Shown here: positions 44,868 through 54,483 of the stretch, piece after piece
Layout of the letters: every line of letters begins with the position of its first letter
How positions within the stretch are numbered: the stretch's first letter is position 1
DNA from: Gammaproteobacteria bacterium MOLA455
Lineage (GTDB): Bacteria > Pseudomonadota > Gammaproteobacteria > Pseudomonadales > Porticoccaceae
Length of the DNA: 64,000 nucleotides
Direction of reading: 5' to 3'
Assembly (NCBI GenBank): GCA_000511875.1
Contig: AZIN01000001.1
Span: 310,001 to 374,000, forward strand
Notes under the pieces: generated by a model
Seen by the model: the letters and a program-made list of their open reading frames with translations, nothing else
Databases searched by the model: none
What the model was told of the DNA's origin: nothing
Translations under genes and position numbers: made by a program

Positions 44868-46769
44868 CTAATCAATTGGACGTACGGAACTCTCATCAAG
44901 TACGCCATCGAAAAGCTGTTTAAATTTTACCACCGCTGGATCCTGGTTAAGACTCTCTACGGCCTCAACCAAGCGCTCGGCCTTCTCTCTAGTGGTCGCC
45001 GCGCGAGGCGTTTCCTTCTCAGCCACACCCAGGGTGATTGCAACCGTCACCGGCTGCTGAAAGTAATCACTCAGGGCTTCACTAAACTGCTGCTGGTGCG
45101 GATCGTCATAGAGACTATTGTGATCGCTATCGATCAGAAAATTTAGCTGCTGGCCGCTGCGCCCCAAGTAGAGGCAGTGGCTGGCAATCTCGCCCAGAGA
45201 GGCGCCAATACTCAACTGGCGGCGCAACTGAATCCAGTTTTCTGGGGTAAAATGCGCCAGAGGTATAGGCGCTGGCGCAGAGTGCTCCACTGAGTTTTGC
45301 GTTTGCTGTGAAGCCGCTTGTCGATACTGCTCTAAAGGTTCCGCAACCGCTGCTTGAGCCAAAGGTTGAGTCAAAGGTTGAGCGATAAATTCAGTTACTG
45401 GCTCAACGACTGACTCGATTGCCGGTGCGGCCGCAGCCTGTATAACTGGGGCTTGTTCTACAACGGCGGCTTGTTCTGAAACAACAGTCTGTTCAACAGC
45501 CTGCATCTGAGGTTCCCATGGCGGCCTGTCATCGACAACCGCCGAGACTACCGCTTCAGACTTTTTTGCGCTGGGCTCCACCTCCGGCGGAGATGTTAAT
45601 GCTGAGGAGCTGCCAGTACTAGCTGGCGAAGAACTGCTGACTGCCACAGCAGTCGGCGACGGCACAGATGCAACCCGCGCCGAGGACTGTGGGCGAAACG
45701 CCAGTGCACGCAACATAACCATTTCAAAGCCAGACTTGGCGTCCGGAGATAGCTGTAAATCTTTGCGCCCCAAGAGACAAATCTGATAAAACAGTTGGGT
45801 ATCTTCACGACTCACCGCCGCGGCCAAGGCCAACAGTTCACTGTAGTTTGACACGCCTTTATCCAACGCCTCGGGAACCGTCTGCACAATAGCCACCTGA
45901 TGCCAGACCGACAGTATATCGGTTAAGGCCGCATCATAGTCTGGCGCCTGCTCAGCCATACGGCCAATGGCGGCGAGCAACTCTGTACCAGACCCTGACA
46001 TCAATGCCTGGCAGATATCCACCACAAAACTGCGCTCAATGGTGCCCAGCATGGCACTCACTTCGCCTTCGTTCACCTGACCACCGCCGTGACCAATAGC
46101 CTGGTCTGTAAGGCTCAGAGCATCGCGCATACTGCCATCGGCAGCTCGCGCCAACGACCAGAGTGCAGCATCTTCAAAGGGCACCTGCTCTTCACCGAGA
46201 ACAAACTGCAGATGCTCGGTAATACGCTCGGCACTGAGATTTTTCAAATTGAATTGCAGACATCGAGACAACACCGTGATCGGCAACTTTTGCGGATCCG
46301 TCGTGGCGAACAAAAACTTCACATGTGGCGGTGGCTCTTCAAGGGTTTTTAACAGCGCAGCAAAACTCGACTTGGAGAGCATATGCACTTCATCGATAAG
46401 ATAGATCTTGTAACGCCCGCGGGATGGCGCGTACTGAACATTGTCCAGCAGCTCGCGCATATCGTCTACACCAGTGCGGGATGCCGCATCCACCTCAATC
46501 AGATCAATAAAACGCCCTTCACTGATCTCAGTGCACGAGGCGCACTCACCACAGGGAACTGAACTGACACCGGCTTCACAGTTGAGGCATTTCGACAGGA
46601 TCCGCGCAATGGTTGTTTTACCCACTCCCCGGGTTCCGGTAAACAGATAGGCGTGGTGCAGACGATCATGATCCAGGGCATTAATCAGCGCCTGTAAGAC
46701 ATGTTGCTGGCCAGCCATTTCGGCAAAAATACGCGGGCGCCATTTGCGGGCAAGTACTTGGTAACTCAT
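44868..46769 (-). CDS. dnaX: DNA polymerase III subunits tau and gamma
   Basis: The full 633-residue product is tau, the clamp-loader ATPase and polymerase organiser. Domain order: AAA+ with Walker A GTRGVGKTT (about 45-53), zinc finger CLNCEAG...CGECASC, Walker B IYLIDEVHML and the SRC motif in LSRCLQF. Domain III runs to about 350, followed by a Pro/Ala/Ser/Val/Gln-rich linker to about 490 and the tau-specific end that binds DnaB and the polymerase core. A programmed -1 frameshift site in the linker (see separate entry) would give a gamma form of about 404 residues. Confidence 0.96.
   Translation of the reverse strand: MSYQVLARKWRPRIFAEMAGQQHVLQALINALDHDRLHHAYLFTGTRGVGKTTIARILSKCLNCEAGVSSVPCGECASCTEISEGRFIDLIEVDAASRTGVDDMRELLDNVQYAPSRGRYKIYLIDEVHMLSKSSFAALLKTLEEPPPHVKFLFATTDPQKLPITVLSRCLQFNLKNLSAERITEHLQFVLGEEQVPFEDAALWSLARAADGSMRDALSLTDQAIGHGGGQVNEGEVSAMLGTIERSFVVDICQALMSGSGTELLAAIGRMAEQAPDYDAALTDILSVWHQVAIVQTVPEALDKGVSNYSELLALAAAVSREDTQLFYQICLLGRKDLQLSPDAKSGFEMVMLRALAFRPQSSARVASVPSPTAVAVSSSSPASTGSSSALTSPPEVEPSAKKSEAVVSAVVDDRPPWEPQMQAVEQTVVSEQAAVVEQAPVIQAAAAPAIESVVEPVTEFIAQPLTQPLAQAAVAEPLEQYRQAASQQTQNSVEHSAPAPIPLAHFTPENWIQLRRQLSIGASLGEIASHCLYLGRSGQQLNFLIDSDHNSLYDDPHQQQFSEALSDYFQQPVTVAITLGVAEKETPRAATTREKAERLVEAVESLNQDPAVVKFKQLFDGVLDESSVRPID
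45556..45592 (-). promoter_or_regulatory. dnaX programmed -1 frameshift signal (gamma subunit)
   Basis: On the minus strand the heptamer A AAA AAG (45567 to 45561) is read in frame as GCA AAA AAG, the same slip site as in E. coli dnaX. After a -1 slip the next codons are GTC and the stop TGA (45558-45556), giving a protein of 404 residues. Upstream, GGAGGTGGAG (about 8-18 bases before the heptamer) is a strong internal Shine-Dalgarno-like stimulator. Downstream, GGCGG and CCGCC can form a stem about 17 bases after it. Confidence 0.85.
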
Positions 46770-46881
46770 AGTAGCGACGGCTTAGAAGTCAAAGACGCCA
46801 TTATAAGGAGATAAGGGGCATATAAACAGAGCTCATGGCGAGACAGTGACCATAAGTCAGTCGCCCCAGAGCCATAACAAA

Positions 46882-47517
46882 TCAACCTTGCTCTATGCGA
46901 CAGCCAAACTCCCCACCGGCATCCAATAACCACTGGGCCAGATAATCAGCAAAACTGCGCCTAATCACCAGGTCATAGGAGCCATCCGACCTGTTACTAA
47001 CCGCCGCCGAGGCCTTGGCAAAGGTAGTTTGCACCACTGACCCAGAGTTTGCCGTAGCCCCATCCCAGCCTTCAAAATCATAAACGCTGGATTTTTTCAG
47101 CACCGTGGCAGCAGCAGTACCGCGCAAATTAATGCAGGTCTGGCCACCACTGACATCAACAATCGAAATATGGCCCGTTAAAGATTCCCTCAATGCCGCT
47201 TCCAGGCTGGCTGGATCAGCGCCCTCTTGCACAATCAGCCACTCACTGGGCCCCAGCCAATAAATACTGCTACCGCCATTGCGCTGATAAGTGCCAGGTT
47301 GCAATGGCAACGACACATCCAAGACCTCAGCTACTGCAGCACAAAAGTTGCGGTCATTGGCATCCCCACGCAAATTCAAGTGGGCACTGAGGGGCGCTTC
47401 TTTAATCACCAAATCACAGTCGACTTGATTGTTAAATAGACTGTCTGAGGCACTGCTTTTATTGAATGATCCGTGAAAATAATTCAGCGGCGATTCAACC
47501 TTAATGGCATTAGACAT
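46882..47517 (-). CDS. soxG: Sarcosine oxidase subunit gamma
   Basis: A 211-residue subunit from ATG 47517, whose first eight bases overlap the end of soxA; the frame is open 14 codons further but those lie deep in soxA. It shows the gamma-family segments VESPLNYFHG at the start, LQPGTYQRNGGSSIYWLGPSEWLIV in the middle (a GcvT-like fold) and DVSGGQTCINLRG. The C-terminal half carries VVQTTFAKASAAV and ends with RSFADYLAQWLLDA. It is required for the assembled alpha-beta-gamma-delta enzyme although it has no cofactor. Last gene of soxBDAG. Confidence 0.9.
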   Translation of the reverse strand: MSNAIKVESPLNYFHGSFNKSSASDSLFNNQVDCDLVIKEAPLSAHLNLRGDANDRNFCAAVAEVLDVSLPLQPGTYQRNGGSSIYWLGPSEWLIVQEGADPASLEAALRESLTGHISIVDVSGGQTCINLRGTAAATVLKKSSVYDFEGWDGATANSGSVVQTTFAKASAAVSNRSDGSYDLVIRRSFADYLAQWLLDAGGEFGCRIEQG

Positions 47518-50512
47518 GGTGACGCTCTCCCTTGGGATCGTAAAACACCGAACTGACAATTTCTGCTGCTATAGTGTGGCCATCGGCCAAGGGGCAATGG
47601 ACTATCTGTCCGAGTCGACTATGGCCCCCTTTGACCACCGCGAGAGCGATGGCATGACCCAAATTGGCACTGTAATAGCTCGAGGTCACATGACCCTGCA
47701 TGGACATAGGAATTGCCTGTTTGGCATCGAACACAACCTGTGCCCCCTCGGGCAACACAGTTTTGGCCTCAAGGGTTTTGAGTCCCACCAGCTGCTTGCG
47801 ATTTTCCCGCAACATATCGCTGCGCCGAAGAGATCGCTTGCCAATAAAACTAAAGGTTTTTTTCTTGCCCACCACCCAATCCATATTCATATCCGCGGGG
47901 GTCATGGAGCCGTCTGTGTCTTGACCAACAATAATAAAGCCCTTCTCGGCACGCAGTATATGCATGGTTTCGGTGCCGTAGGGGGTGATATCAAATTCTT
48001 CACCGGCGGCTATTAACGCCTCCCAAACATGGCGACCATAATGGGCTGGCACATTGACTTCGTAGCACAGTTCACCGGTAAAGCTAATACGGAAAACTCT
48101 CGCCTTAATACCCGCCACAGTGCCATCCCGCCAATCCATAAACGGGAATGCCTCATTGGACAGGTCTATGTCGCTACAGACCTTGGCAATCACCTTGCGC
48201 GCATTGGGCCCGGTAACAGTGGCCGTGGTCCAGTGATCAGTAACCGAGGTAAAATACACCTGCAACTCTGGCCACTCTGTTTGCTGCCAGAGTTCGAGCC
48301 ATGCCAATACCCCAGCGGCACCGCCAGTAGTGGTAAACATCAAATAATGATTGTCTCCCAGACAGGCGCAAACACCGTCATCGAAAATCATGCCATCTTC
48401 CTTGAGCATCACCCCGTAGCGACATTTGCCCGGAGCTAATTTTAGATAGGAATTGCTGTATATGCGGCTAATAAACTCGGCGGCATCCGGGCCCTGAATA
48501 TCAATCTTGCCCAGGGTCGTGGCATCCAAAATACCCACACTGTTGCGCACTGCGAGGCCCTCCCGGTCAACCGCATCCTGCATGCTCTCGCCCTGATGCG
48601 GGAAGTACCAAGGGCGCTTCCACTGGCCGACATTTTCAAACTCGGCACCCTGCTCCATATGCCAGCGATGCATAGCGGTATAGCGTTCAGGGTCAAATAG
48701 ATTATTCACGTCACGCCCAGCGATAGCGCCAAACGTGGTTGGCGTGTAAGAGGGACGGAAAATTGTGGTGCCGGTCTCAGCAATACTCTGATTCAGCGCA
48801 TTAGCCAAAATAGCCATACCGTTAATATTGCCCAGCTTGCCCTGATCTGTGCCAAAACCGAGCGCGGTGTAACGCTTCACATGCTCAACCGATTCAAAGC
48901 CTTCACGGACTGCAAGCTCAATCGCACTGGCACTGACATCCAACTGGAAATCGACAAATTGGCTCGGCGCTCGGCTGGTACTTTTAGAATGAGGCACCAA
49001 AAAAAGTGCCTGCTGTGGCTGCTCTTCAAACGCCTCAACAGCGCACATGGGGAATTGAGTACTGCCCTCTCCGTGACCAGAGCAATTAGCTGCATCGGCG
49101 CCGGCAGTAGCACCCTCAGCCAGACAGCCCGCGAGATCAAAAGTGCCTCTGCAGGCTCCAGCAGAACGTTCCTGCTGCTTTGACTCTCCAGGTCTAAAGC
49201 CAACAATATTCTCATCCCATACCGGTTTGGCGCCTGTATGAGAACTCAAGTGAATCGCTGGACTCCAGCCACCAGAACAGGCGATCAAGTCGCAGTCTAG
49301 AACTCTCACCGCACCGATCACTTCAGTGCCAGCCTCATTGATCGGCGCAATCAGGGCGCGCTTAACGCGCTTGTTACCCTGAGCTTCTATAACGCCATGG
49401 CCAGCAATCACATCTATACCCAGGGCTTTCACTGCGACCACCATGTCGCCGCATGGATCTCTGCGTGTATCTATGACTGCAACCACGTCGCGACCAGTCT
49501 GATGCCAATCTAAGGCAGTTTGATAGGCATTGTCATTGGTGGTGAAAAGCACTAGCTTATTGCCGGGAGCCACGCCATAGCGATTGACATAGGTGGACAC
49601 TGACGAGGCCAGCATAACACCGGGAATATCGTTGTGGGCAAACACCAGGGGGCGCTCAAAGGCGCCGGTTGCCAGGACTACCTGAGCCGCTCTAACTCTG
49701 TGCATGCGCTGACGCACCTGATGAGCCGAGGTCAATCCCAGATGATCTGTGCGGCGCTCTAAAATGGTTAAAAAGTTGTGGTCGTAATAGCCAAATACAG
49801 TGCTTCGCGGCAGCATCTGGACATTGCTATAGGCCCCGAGTTCAGCCACCAGACTGGCGACCCAATCCCTGGCGATAAGTCCATCAATAGACTGCTTTGA
49901 GGCCAGCAAGCTGCCGCCAAACTCAGACTGCTCGTCAGCAATAATAACTCGTGCGCCAGTGCGTGCGGCTTCACGGGCAGCGACTAAACCTGCCGGACCT
50001 GCTCCCACCACTAGCACATCACAGTGCTGATTAAGTCGGTCATAGCTGTCGGGATCGTCTTTCACTGGGGTAGCACCCAAGCCTGCGGCCTTGCGAATAA
50101 AATGCTCGTAAGTCATCCAGAGCTTTTTGGGGTACATAAAGGTTTTGTAATAAAACCCCGGTGGCATCAGCCGACCAAAGGCGCCGATTATGCCCATAAT
50201 ATCGACGTCGACACTGGGCCAGCCATTGACACTGAATGCTTCAAGACCCTGATAGAGCTCTACCTGAGTGGCCTTAAGATTGGGCACAGTCCCGGCCCCT
50301 GAGCCCAGCTGAATAATACCATTGGGCTCTTCGGCACCATGGCCAAAGATTCCTCGCGGTCGGGCATATTTAAAACTGCGACCCACCACATCAACCCCAT
50401 TGGCTAGAAGTGCAGAGGCCAATGTGTCACCGGCGATGCCCTTTAGGGCTCTGCCATTAAAGGTAAAATCAATAGTGGCTCCGGTATGAGTCGGCAAACG
50501 ATTAGCGCTCAT
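47510..50512 (-). CDS. soxA: Sarcosine oxidase subunit alpha
   Basis: The 1000-residue large subunit of heterotetrameric sarcosine oxidase. Residues 1-100 form the 2Fe-2S-ferredoxin-like domain (IDFTFNGRALKGIAGDTLASAL), which lacks a cluster in known members. The NAD-binding domain has VLVVGAGPAGLVAAREAA at 167-184. The C-terminal third (about 610-990) is the GcvT-like tetrahydrofolate domain (EHVG-type start AVRNSVGILDATTLGKIDI, later GELCYEVNVPAHYG). The enzyme oxidises sarcosine to glycine and passes the C1 unit to tetrahydrofolate as methylene-THF, with H2O2 formed. Overlaps soxD by four bases. Confidence 0.96.
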   Translation of the reverse strand: MSANRLPTHTGATIDFTFNGRALKGIAGDTLASALLANGVDVVGRSFKYARPRGIFGHGAEEPNGIIQLGSGAGTVPNLKATQVELYQGLEAFSVNGWPSVDVDIMGIIGAFGRLMPPGFYYKTFMYPKKLWMTYEHFIRKAAGLGATPVKDDPDSYDRLNQHCDVLVVGAGPAGLVAAREAARTGARVIIADEQSEFGGSLLASKQSIDGLIARDWVASLVAELGAYSNVQMLPRSTVFGYYDHNFLTILERRTDHLGLTSAHQVRQRMHRVRAAQVVLATGAFERPLVFAHNDIPGVMLASSVSTYVNRYGVAPGNKLVLFTTNDNAYQTALDWHQTGRDVVAVIDTRRDPCGDMVVAVKALGIDVIAGHGVIEAQGNKRVKRALIAPINEAGTEVIGAVRVLDCDLIACSGGWSPAIHLSSHTGAKPVWDENIVGFRPGESKQQERSAGACRGTFDLAGCLAEGATAGADAANCSGHGEGSTQFPMCAVEAFEEQPQQALFLVPHSKSTSRAPSQFVDFQLDVSASAIELAVREGFESVEHVKRYTALGFGTDQGKLGNINGMAILANALNQSIAETGTTIFRPSYTPTTFGAIAGRDVNNLFDPERYTAMHRWHMEQGAEFENVGQWKRPWYFPHQGESMQDAVDREGLAVRNSVGILDATTLGKIDIQGPDAAEFISRIYSNSYLKLAPGKCRYGVMLKEDGMIFDDGVCACLGDNHYLMFTTTGGAAGVLAWLELWQQTEWPELQVYFTSVTDHWTTATVTGPNARKVIAKVCSDIDLSNEAFPFMDWRDGTVAGIKARVFRISFTGELCYEVNVPAHYGRHVWEALIAAGEEFDITPYGTETMHILRAEKGFIIVGQDTDGSMTPADMNMDWVVGKKKTFSFIGKRSLRRSDMLRENRKQLVGLKTLEAKTVLPEGAQVVFDAKQAIPMSMQGHVTSSYYSANLGHAIALAVVKGGHSRLGQIVHCPLADGHTIAAEIVSSVFYDPKGERHHV

Positions 50513-50799
50513 TGCTTGGCTCCCACAATAGTTGGCTGAGTACCAGTTTTATAGGTTTCTAGAATCTCATAGGTGACTGTGTTGCGGGTGGCATTGAAAT
50601 AGCGTCGACAACCCACAGCGTGATACCACATCTCATGATGTACACCGCGAGAATTGGTGCGAAAAAACAGGTAGTCGCCCCACTCTTGGTCGTTTAGTGC
50701 TTCAGGCTCCAGAGGGCGGACTATGTGAGCTTCGCCGCCATAGCTAAACTCTTCCTCGTCGCGATATTCGAGACAGTGGGGGCAATGGATCAGTAACAT
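50509..50799 (-). CDS. soxD: Sarcosine oxidase subunit delta
   Basis: The 96-residue zinc-binding subunit. The ligands Cys6, Cys9, His60 and Cys64 (LLIHCPHCLEYRDE and MWYHAVGCRRYF) match the Cys6/Cys9/His59/Cys63 site of the characterised enzymes. EEFSYGGEAHIVRP and RGVHHEMWYH are family signatures. It lies between soxB (43 bases upstream) and soxA (ATGA overlap). Confidence 0.96.
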   Translation of the reverse strand: MLLIHCPHCLEYRDEEEFSYGGEAHIVRPLEPEALNDQEWGDYLFFRTNSRGVHHEMWYHAVGCRRYFNATRNTVTYEILETYKTGTQPTIVGAKQ

Positions 50800-50842
50800 A
50801 TTTTTCTCATGATTTTAGACAGTTTATTGTCAGCTAGGATAA

Positions 50843-52093
50843 TTAATGAGCCACGCCAGCAGCGCCATGTTCATCGATCAGCGCGCCGCTATTAAAACGG
50901 TCGATAGTAAATGCCGCTGCCAGCGGATGAGGACGATCATTGGCCACGGTGTCAGCAAACACATAGCCAGACCCTGGGGTCGCCTTAAAGCCGCCAGTGC
51001 CCCAGCCACAATTAAAGTAGAGCCCGTCGACAGAAGTCTTACTGATAATTGGGCAGGCATCCGGACAGGTATCGACAATGCCGCCCCACTGGCGATTCAT
51101 GCGTACCCGACTAAAGGCGGGAAACAGTTCGCAGATGGCTTGAATAGTATGTTCAACAACATGAAAAGAACCGCGCTGACCATAGCCGTTGTAATTGTCG
51201 ACGCCGGCACCAATTACTAGATCCCCTTTGTCGGACTGACTAATATAACCGTGTACCGCGTTAGACATCACCACTGTATCTAGGCAGGGTTTAACTGGTT
51301 CAGATACTAAGGCCTGCAATGGCCGCGACTCTACCGGCAATCGCAAACCCGCCATGGCCGCCACCACACTTGAATTACCGGCGGTCACAGAGGCCACTTT
51401 ACGCGCACCTATAAAGCCTCCGGTAGTTTCAACACCGACTACAGCACCGTCTTTGCGACGGATACCTGTGACTTCAGTTTGCTGAATCAAATCTACACCC
51501 AGGGCATCTGCACCACGGGCATAGCCCCAGGCCACGGCGTCGTGACGGGCAGTGCCGCCGCGAGGCTGCCACGAGGCGCCCAGTATCGGATAGCGACTGT
51601 CAGAGGAAATATTGATTAATGGCGCGATCTCTTTAATGCGCTCGGGGCTAACCACTTCGCCATCTATGCCATTGAGACGATTGGCATTAACCCGCCGCTC
51701 TATATCGCGCATGTCCTGGAGGTTGTGGCCCAGATTGAGTACCCCACGCTGACTGAACATGACATTGTAATTAAGCTCTTGGCTCAAACCCTCCCACAGC
51801 TTTAACGACAGATCATAGAGCTGCGCCGCTTCATCCCAGAGATAATTGGATCGAATAATGGTGGTGTTTCGGGCTGTATTGCCACCACCCAAGTAGCCTT
51901 TTTCGATCACCGCAATATTGGTAACACCATGGACTTTGGCCAAATAGTAGGCCGTGGCTAACCCATGTCCACCGCCGCCCACAACAATCACGTCGTACTC
52001 TTTTTTCGGAGTGGGACTGCGCCAGACTTTCTGCCAGTTTTCGTGATAACTCAGTGCATTTTTGAAGAGGCTGAAGGCGGAATATTTTTTCAT
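50843..52093 (-). CDS. soxB: Sarcosine oxidase subunit beta
   Basis: The 416-residue flavoprotein subunit carries covalent FMN and FAD in known enzymes and oxidises sarcosine. The dinucleotide motif [20 protein letters not shown] lies at about 33-52. The SoxB start ([11 protein letters not shown]), [14 protein letters not shown], the histidine-containing [19 protein letters not shown] and the closing [17 protein letters not shown] agree with heterotetrameric SoxB. I chose the ATG at 52093; the frame extends to a TTG at 52111. It is the first gene of the sox operon, divergent from the regulator at 52319. Confidence 0.95.
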   Translation of the reverse strand: MKKYSAFSLFKNALSYHENWQKVWRSPTPKKEYDVIVVGGGGHGLATAYYLAKVHGVTNIAVIEKGYLGGGNTARNTTIIRSNYLWDEAAQLYDLSLKLWEGLSQELNYNVMFSQRGVLNLGHNLQDMRDIERRVNANRLNGIDGEVVSPERIKEIAPLINISSDSRYPILGASWQPRGGTARHDAVAWGYARGADALGVDLIQQTEVTGIRRKDGAVVGVETTGGFIGARKVASVTAGNSSVVAAMAGLRLPVESRPLQALVSEPVKPCLDTVVMSNAVHGYISQSDKGDLVIGAGVDNYNGYGQRGSFHVVEHTIQAICELFPAFSRVRMNRQWGGIVDTCPDACPIISKTSVDGLYFNCGWGTGGFKATPGSGYVFADTVANDRPHPLAAAFTIDRFNSGALIDEHGAAGVAH

Positions 52094-52138
52094 TATTATT
52101 GGTCTACCCAATAGCGATTAACAGCTGACATTGGAGCA

Positions 52139-52175
52139 AGTTGCAGGCACTGGCAACTAGAAGAAAACTGACAAC
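52139..52175. promoter_or_regulatory. Candidate regulator site upstream of soxB
   Basis: A perfect inverted repeat AGTTGC-N8-GCAACT lies at 52139-52158, and the direct repeat ACTGGCAAC / ACTGACAAC at 52149-52157 and 52167-52175 has an 18-base spacing. AraC-family activators often bind two direct half-sites about two helix turns apart upstream of -35. The block is 46-82 bases before the soxB ATG and 144 or more before the divergent regulator gene, so it could serve either. No binding is proven. Confidence 0.4.
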
Positions 52176-52318
52176 CTCAGGGCCTAAAAACGACAAATAG
52201 CCTTAAAACCCCAATAATGGCAGTTTAATTCAAGCTAAAAGACAGATCTGTTGAATATAAATGCCGTCGACCCTACACTGCAGAGAGCCAAAATAATTAA
52301 AAAAATAGGCCTCTCAGT

Positions 52319-53296
52319 ATGTCTAAAAAAGCCAACCAACATAAAACATCTCCAAGCTTATCGGTGGGCTTCGTGCTTATGCCGAGCTTTACTCTGCTGC
52401 CCTTTTCCGCCTTTCTTGATGCGCTTCGTTTGGCTGCAGATGAGGGGGATCAGAGCCAGCAAGTAAACTGTCAATGGACAGTAATGGGGCCCAACCTTGA
52501 GCCGATTTCTTCCAGCTCTGGGGTCCAGGTTAAGCCCTGGGAAACCTATCGCGATCCAGAGGAGTTTAACTACATAGTGGTGGTCGGTGGACTACTGCAA
52601 AAAACTCTGCATGGCAGCCAGCATGTGATCGATTATTTACAACAGGCAGACCGCGCCCATGTGCCGATTGTGGGCCTCTGCACAGGCTCCTTCGCGATGA
52701 TTCGTGCCGGACTAATGGATCGGCGCCGCTGTTGTGTCAGCTGGTTTCACTACAAGGATCTCGCCGACCATTACAGCGAGGTTATTCCGGTGGCAGAGCA
52801 GCTATTTGTCGACGATGGCGATCGCATTACCTGCGCCGGTGGTGCAGTGGCAGCGGACCTTGCGGGCTATATTATCGAGCGTCATCTGGGACAGAGCTGG
52901 GCACGCAAAAGTCTACGTATTCTACAGATGGATAATCCGCGCCCGGCCAATGCGCCGCAGCCGCAACCGGCATCGGATTACCCAGTCGATAACAAGTGGG
53001 TTGCACGGGCTCTATTACTGCTCGAACAAAATCTTAGTCGACCTCTCTCTACAGATGAAATTGCCCAGCGACTGAGTATTTCAAAACGCCAACTTGAGCG
53101 TTTATTTATCAGTGAAACCGGTGATAGCTTACAAAAGTTTTATCGCAAGATTCGCCTCAATTATGGGCTTTGGCTACTGCAGAATACTCAACGGTTAATC
53201 ACCGACATTGCTCAGGAAACTGGCTTCGCTGATACAGCTCATTTCTCTCGTGCGTTTCGCGCGAATTTTGCTAAGAAACCTACAGAATGTCGTTGA
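52319..53296 (+). CDS. GlxA-type AraC-family transcriptional regulator A
   Basis: The 325-residue regulator has a DJ-1/PfpI-like domain at about 15-190 (SVGFVLMPSFTLLPF, VVGGLLQKTL, VGLCTGSFAMIRAGL, ITCAGGAVAADLAGY). A C-terminal AraC helix-turn-helix pair follows at about 220-320 (PLSTDEIAQRLSISKRQLERLF and ITDIAQETGFADTAHFSRAF). Relatives such as GbdR and CdhR sense glycine betaine, dimethylglycine or carnitine and switch on their catabolism. It is divergent from soxB, which points to control of the sox operon. The ligand is not known. Confidence 0.9.
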   Translation: MSKKANQHKTSPSLSVGFVLMPSFTLLPFSAFLDALRLAADEGDQSQQVNCQWTVMGPNLEPISSSSGVQVKPWETYRDPEEFNYIVVVGGLLQKTLHGSQHVIDYLQQADRAHVPIVGLCTGSFAMIRAGLMDRRRCCVSWFHYKDLADHYSEVIPVAEQLFVDDGDRITCAGGAVAADLAGYIIERHLGQSWARKSLRILQMDNPRPANAPQPQPASDYPVDNKWVARALLLLEQNLSRPLSTDEIAQRLSISKRQLERLFISETGDSLQKFYRKIRLNYGLWLLQNTQRLITDIAQETGFADTAHFSRAFRANFAKKPTECR

Positions 53297-53373
53297 TCAA
53301 AGCCCTATTACAAACAGCTCTATTTCAAACAGCCCAATAACAAAGGATTCTGAAATAAAAAACTACCAGCATT

Positions 53374-54357
53374 TTAGTCCCTCATACTGCGCTCATTGCT
53401 CGGCGGTTTGCCATAGAGTTCGCTGTAGCAGCGGCTAAAATGCGGCGCGGTTGAGAAGCCACAGCTAATGGCCACATCGATCACGGGGATTGAAGTTTGC
53501 AGCAACAATAGACGCGCCCTAGATAGACGAAGTTCGAGATAATAACGCGAGGGCGCACAGTGTAAATAGCGATTAAATAAACGTTCTAACTGACGACGTG
53601 AAATACCAACATAGTTTGCCACCTCATCGAGCGATAGTGGCTCTTCAACATTGCTTTCCATCAGGGTTACAGCGTCCACCAGGCGCGGTTGGCTGCCACC
53701 AATCAAATACTGCAGTGGCGCTCGCTGGGCATCCTTTTCAGTGCGCACGCGATCACAGGTAAACTGTTCAGAGATCTGCTGCACTAACTGATGGCCGTGA
53801 ATACTGGCAACCAAGTTAAGCATCAGATCAATGGAGCTGATGCCACCAGAGCAGGTGTAGCGATCTCGGTCTATCGCAAAAAGACTGGATGATAATTGCA
53901 GTTTGGGGAATTCCTCACGCATGCTGGCAAGGTTTTCCCAATGAATCGTACAGCGATAACCATCTAACAAACCGGCATTGGCTAGCGCGTAGGTTCCGGT
54001 GCACAGAGCACCCAAGGGGATTTTATTCTTGGCAAAACCACGCAGACAATCGCTGAGTAATTTGGTGCAATGCTGTTTAATATTGTAGCCGCCACAGACC
54101 ATTAATATCTTTAACTCGGTAGCGCTATCGAGGACGCCATCAGGTCTAATTTCCAGCCCAGAGCTCGACAACACTGCCTCACCAGTCAGGCTATGGGTTG
54201 ACCAGCGATACAGTTCACGGCCACTAATACGGTTGGCCATACGCAATATACCCACGGCGTTAGCAAAGGTACTGAGGGTAAATTCGGGCATTAACAGAAA
54301 CCCAATACTCAGGGTAACTACAGGCTCAGCTTGATCTACAGACATATCATCGGACAT
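53374..54357 (-). CDS. GlxA-type AraC-family transcriptional regulator B (GbdR-like)
   Basis: The 327 residues show the same two-domain layout as the neighbour at 52319. The N-terminal half is SIGFLLMPEFTLSTFANAVGILRMANRISGRELYRW, LMVCGGY, ALCTGTYALANAGLLDGYR and CSGGISSIDLML. The helix-turn-helix end is PLSLDEVANYVGISRRQLERLF and VIDVAISCGFSTAPHFSRCY. The ANRISGRELYRW segment resembles GbdR, the activator of glycine betaine and dimethylglycine catabolism in Pseudomonas. It faces the other regulator tail to tail (77 bases) and lies downstream of the corrinoid methyltransferase run on the same strand, so it may close that operon or have its own promoter in the 126-base gap. Confidence 0.9.
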   Translation of the reverse strand: MSDDMSVDQAEPVVTLSIGFLLMPEFTLSTFANAVGILRMANRISGRELYRWSTHSLTGEAVLSSSGLEIRPDGVLDSATELKILMVCGGYNIKQHCTKLLSDCLRGFAKNKIPLGALCTGTYALANAGLLDGYRCTIHWENLASMREEFPKLQLSSSLFAIDRDRYTCSGGISSIDLMLNLVASIHGHQLVQQISEQFTCDRVRTEKDAQRAPLQYLIGGSQPRLVDAVTLMESNVEEPLSLDEVANYVGISRRQLERLFNRYLHCAPSRYYLELRLSRARLLLLQTSIPVIDVAISCGFSTAPHFSRCYSELYGKPPSNERSMRD

Positions 54358-54483
54358 TTTTAAAACGCCTTCTTCTGATTGCCTCTTCTTGTGAGTGGCA
54401 TTGATCGAGTATAGATCAACAAGCTTATTTTTAAGAAGGGTTTTTAAACTAAAAACATCTCTTTTTTGTAAAAAAGATAAGTC

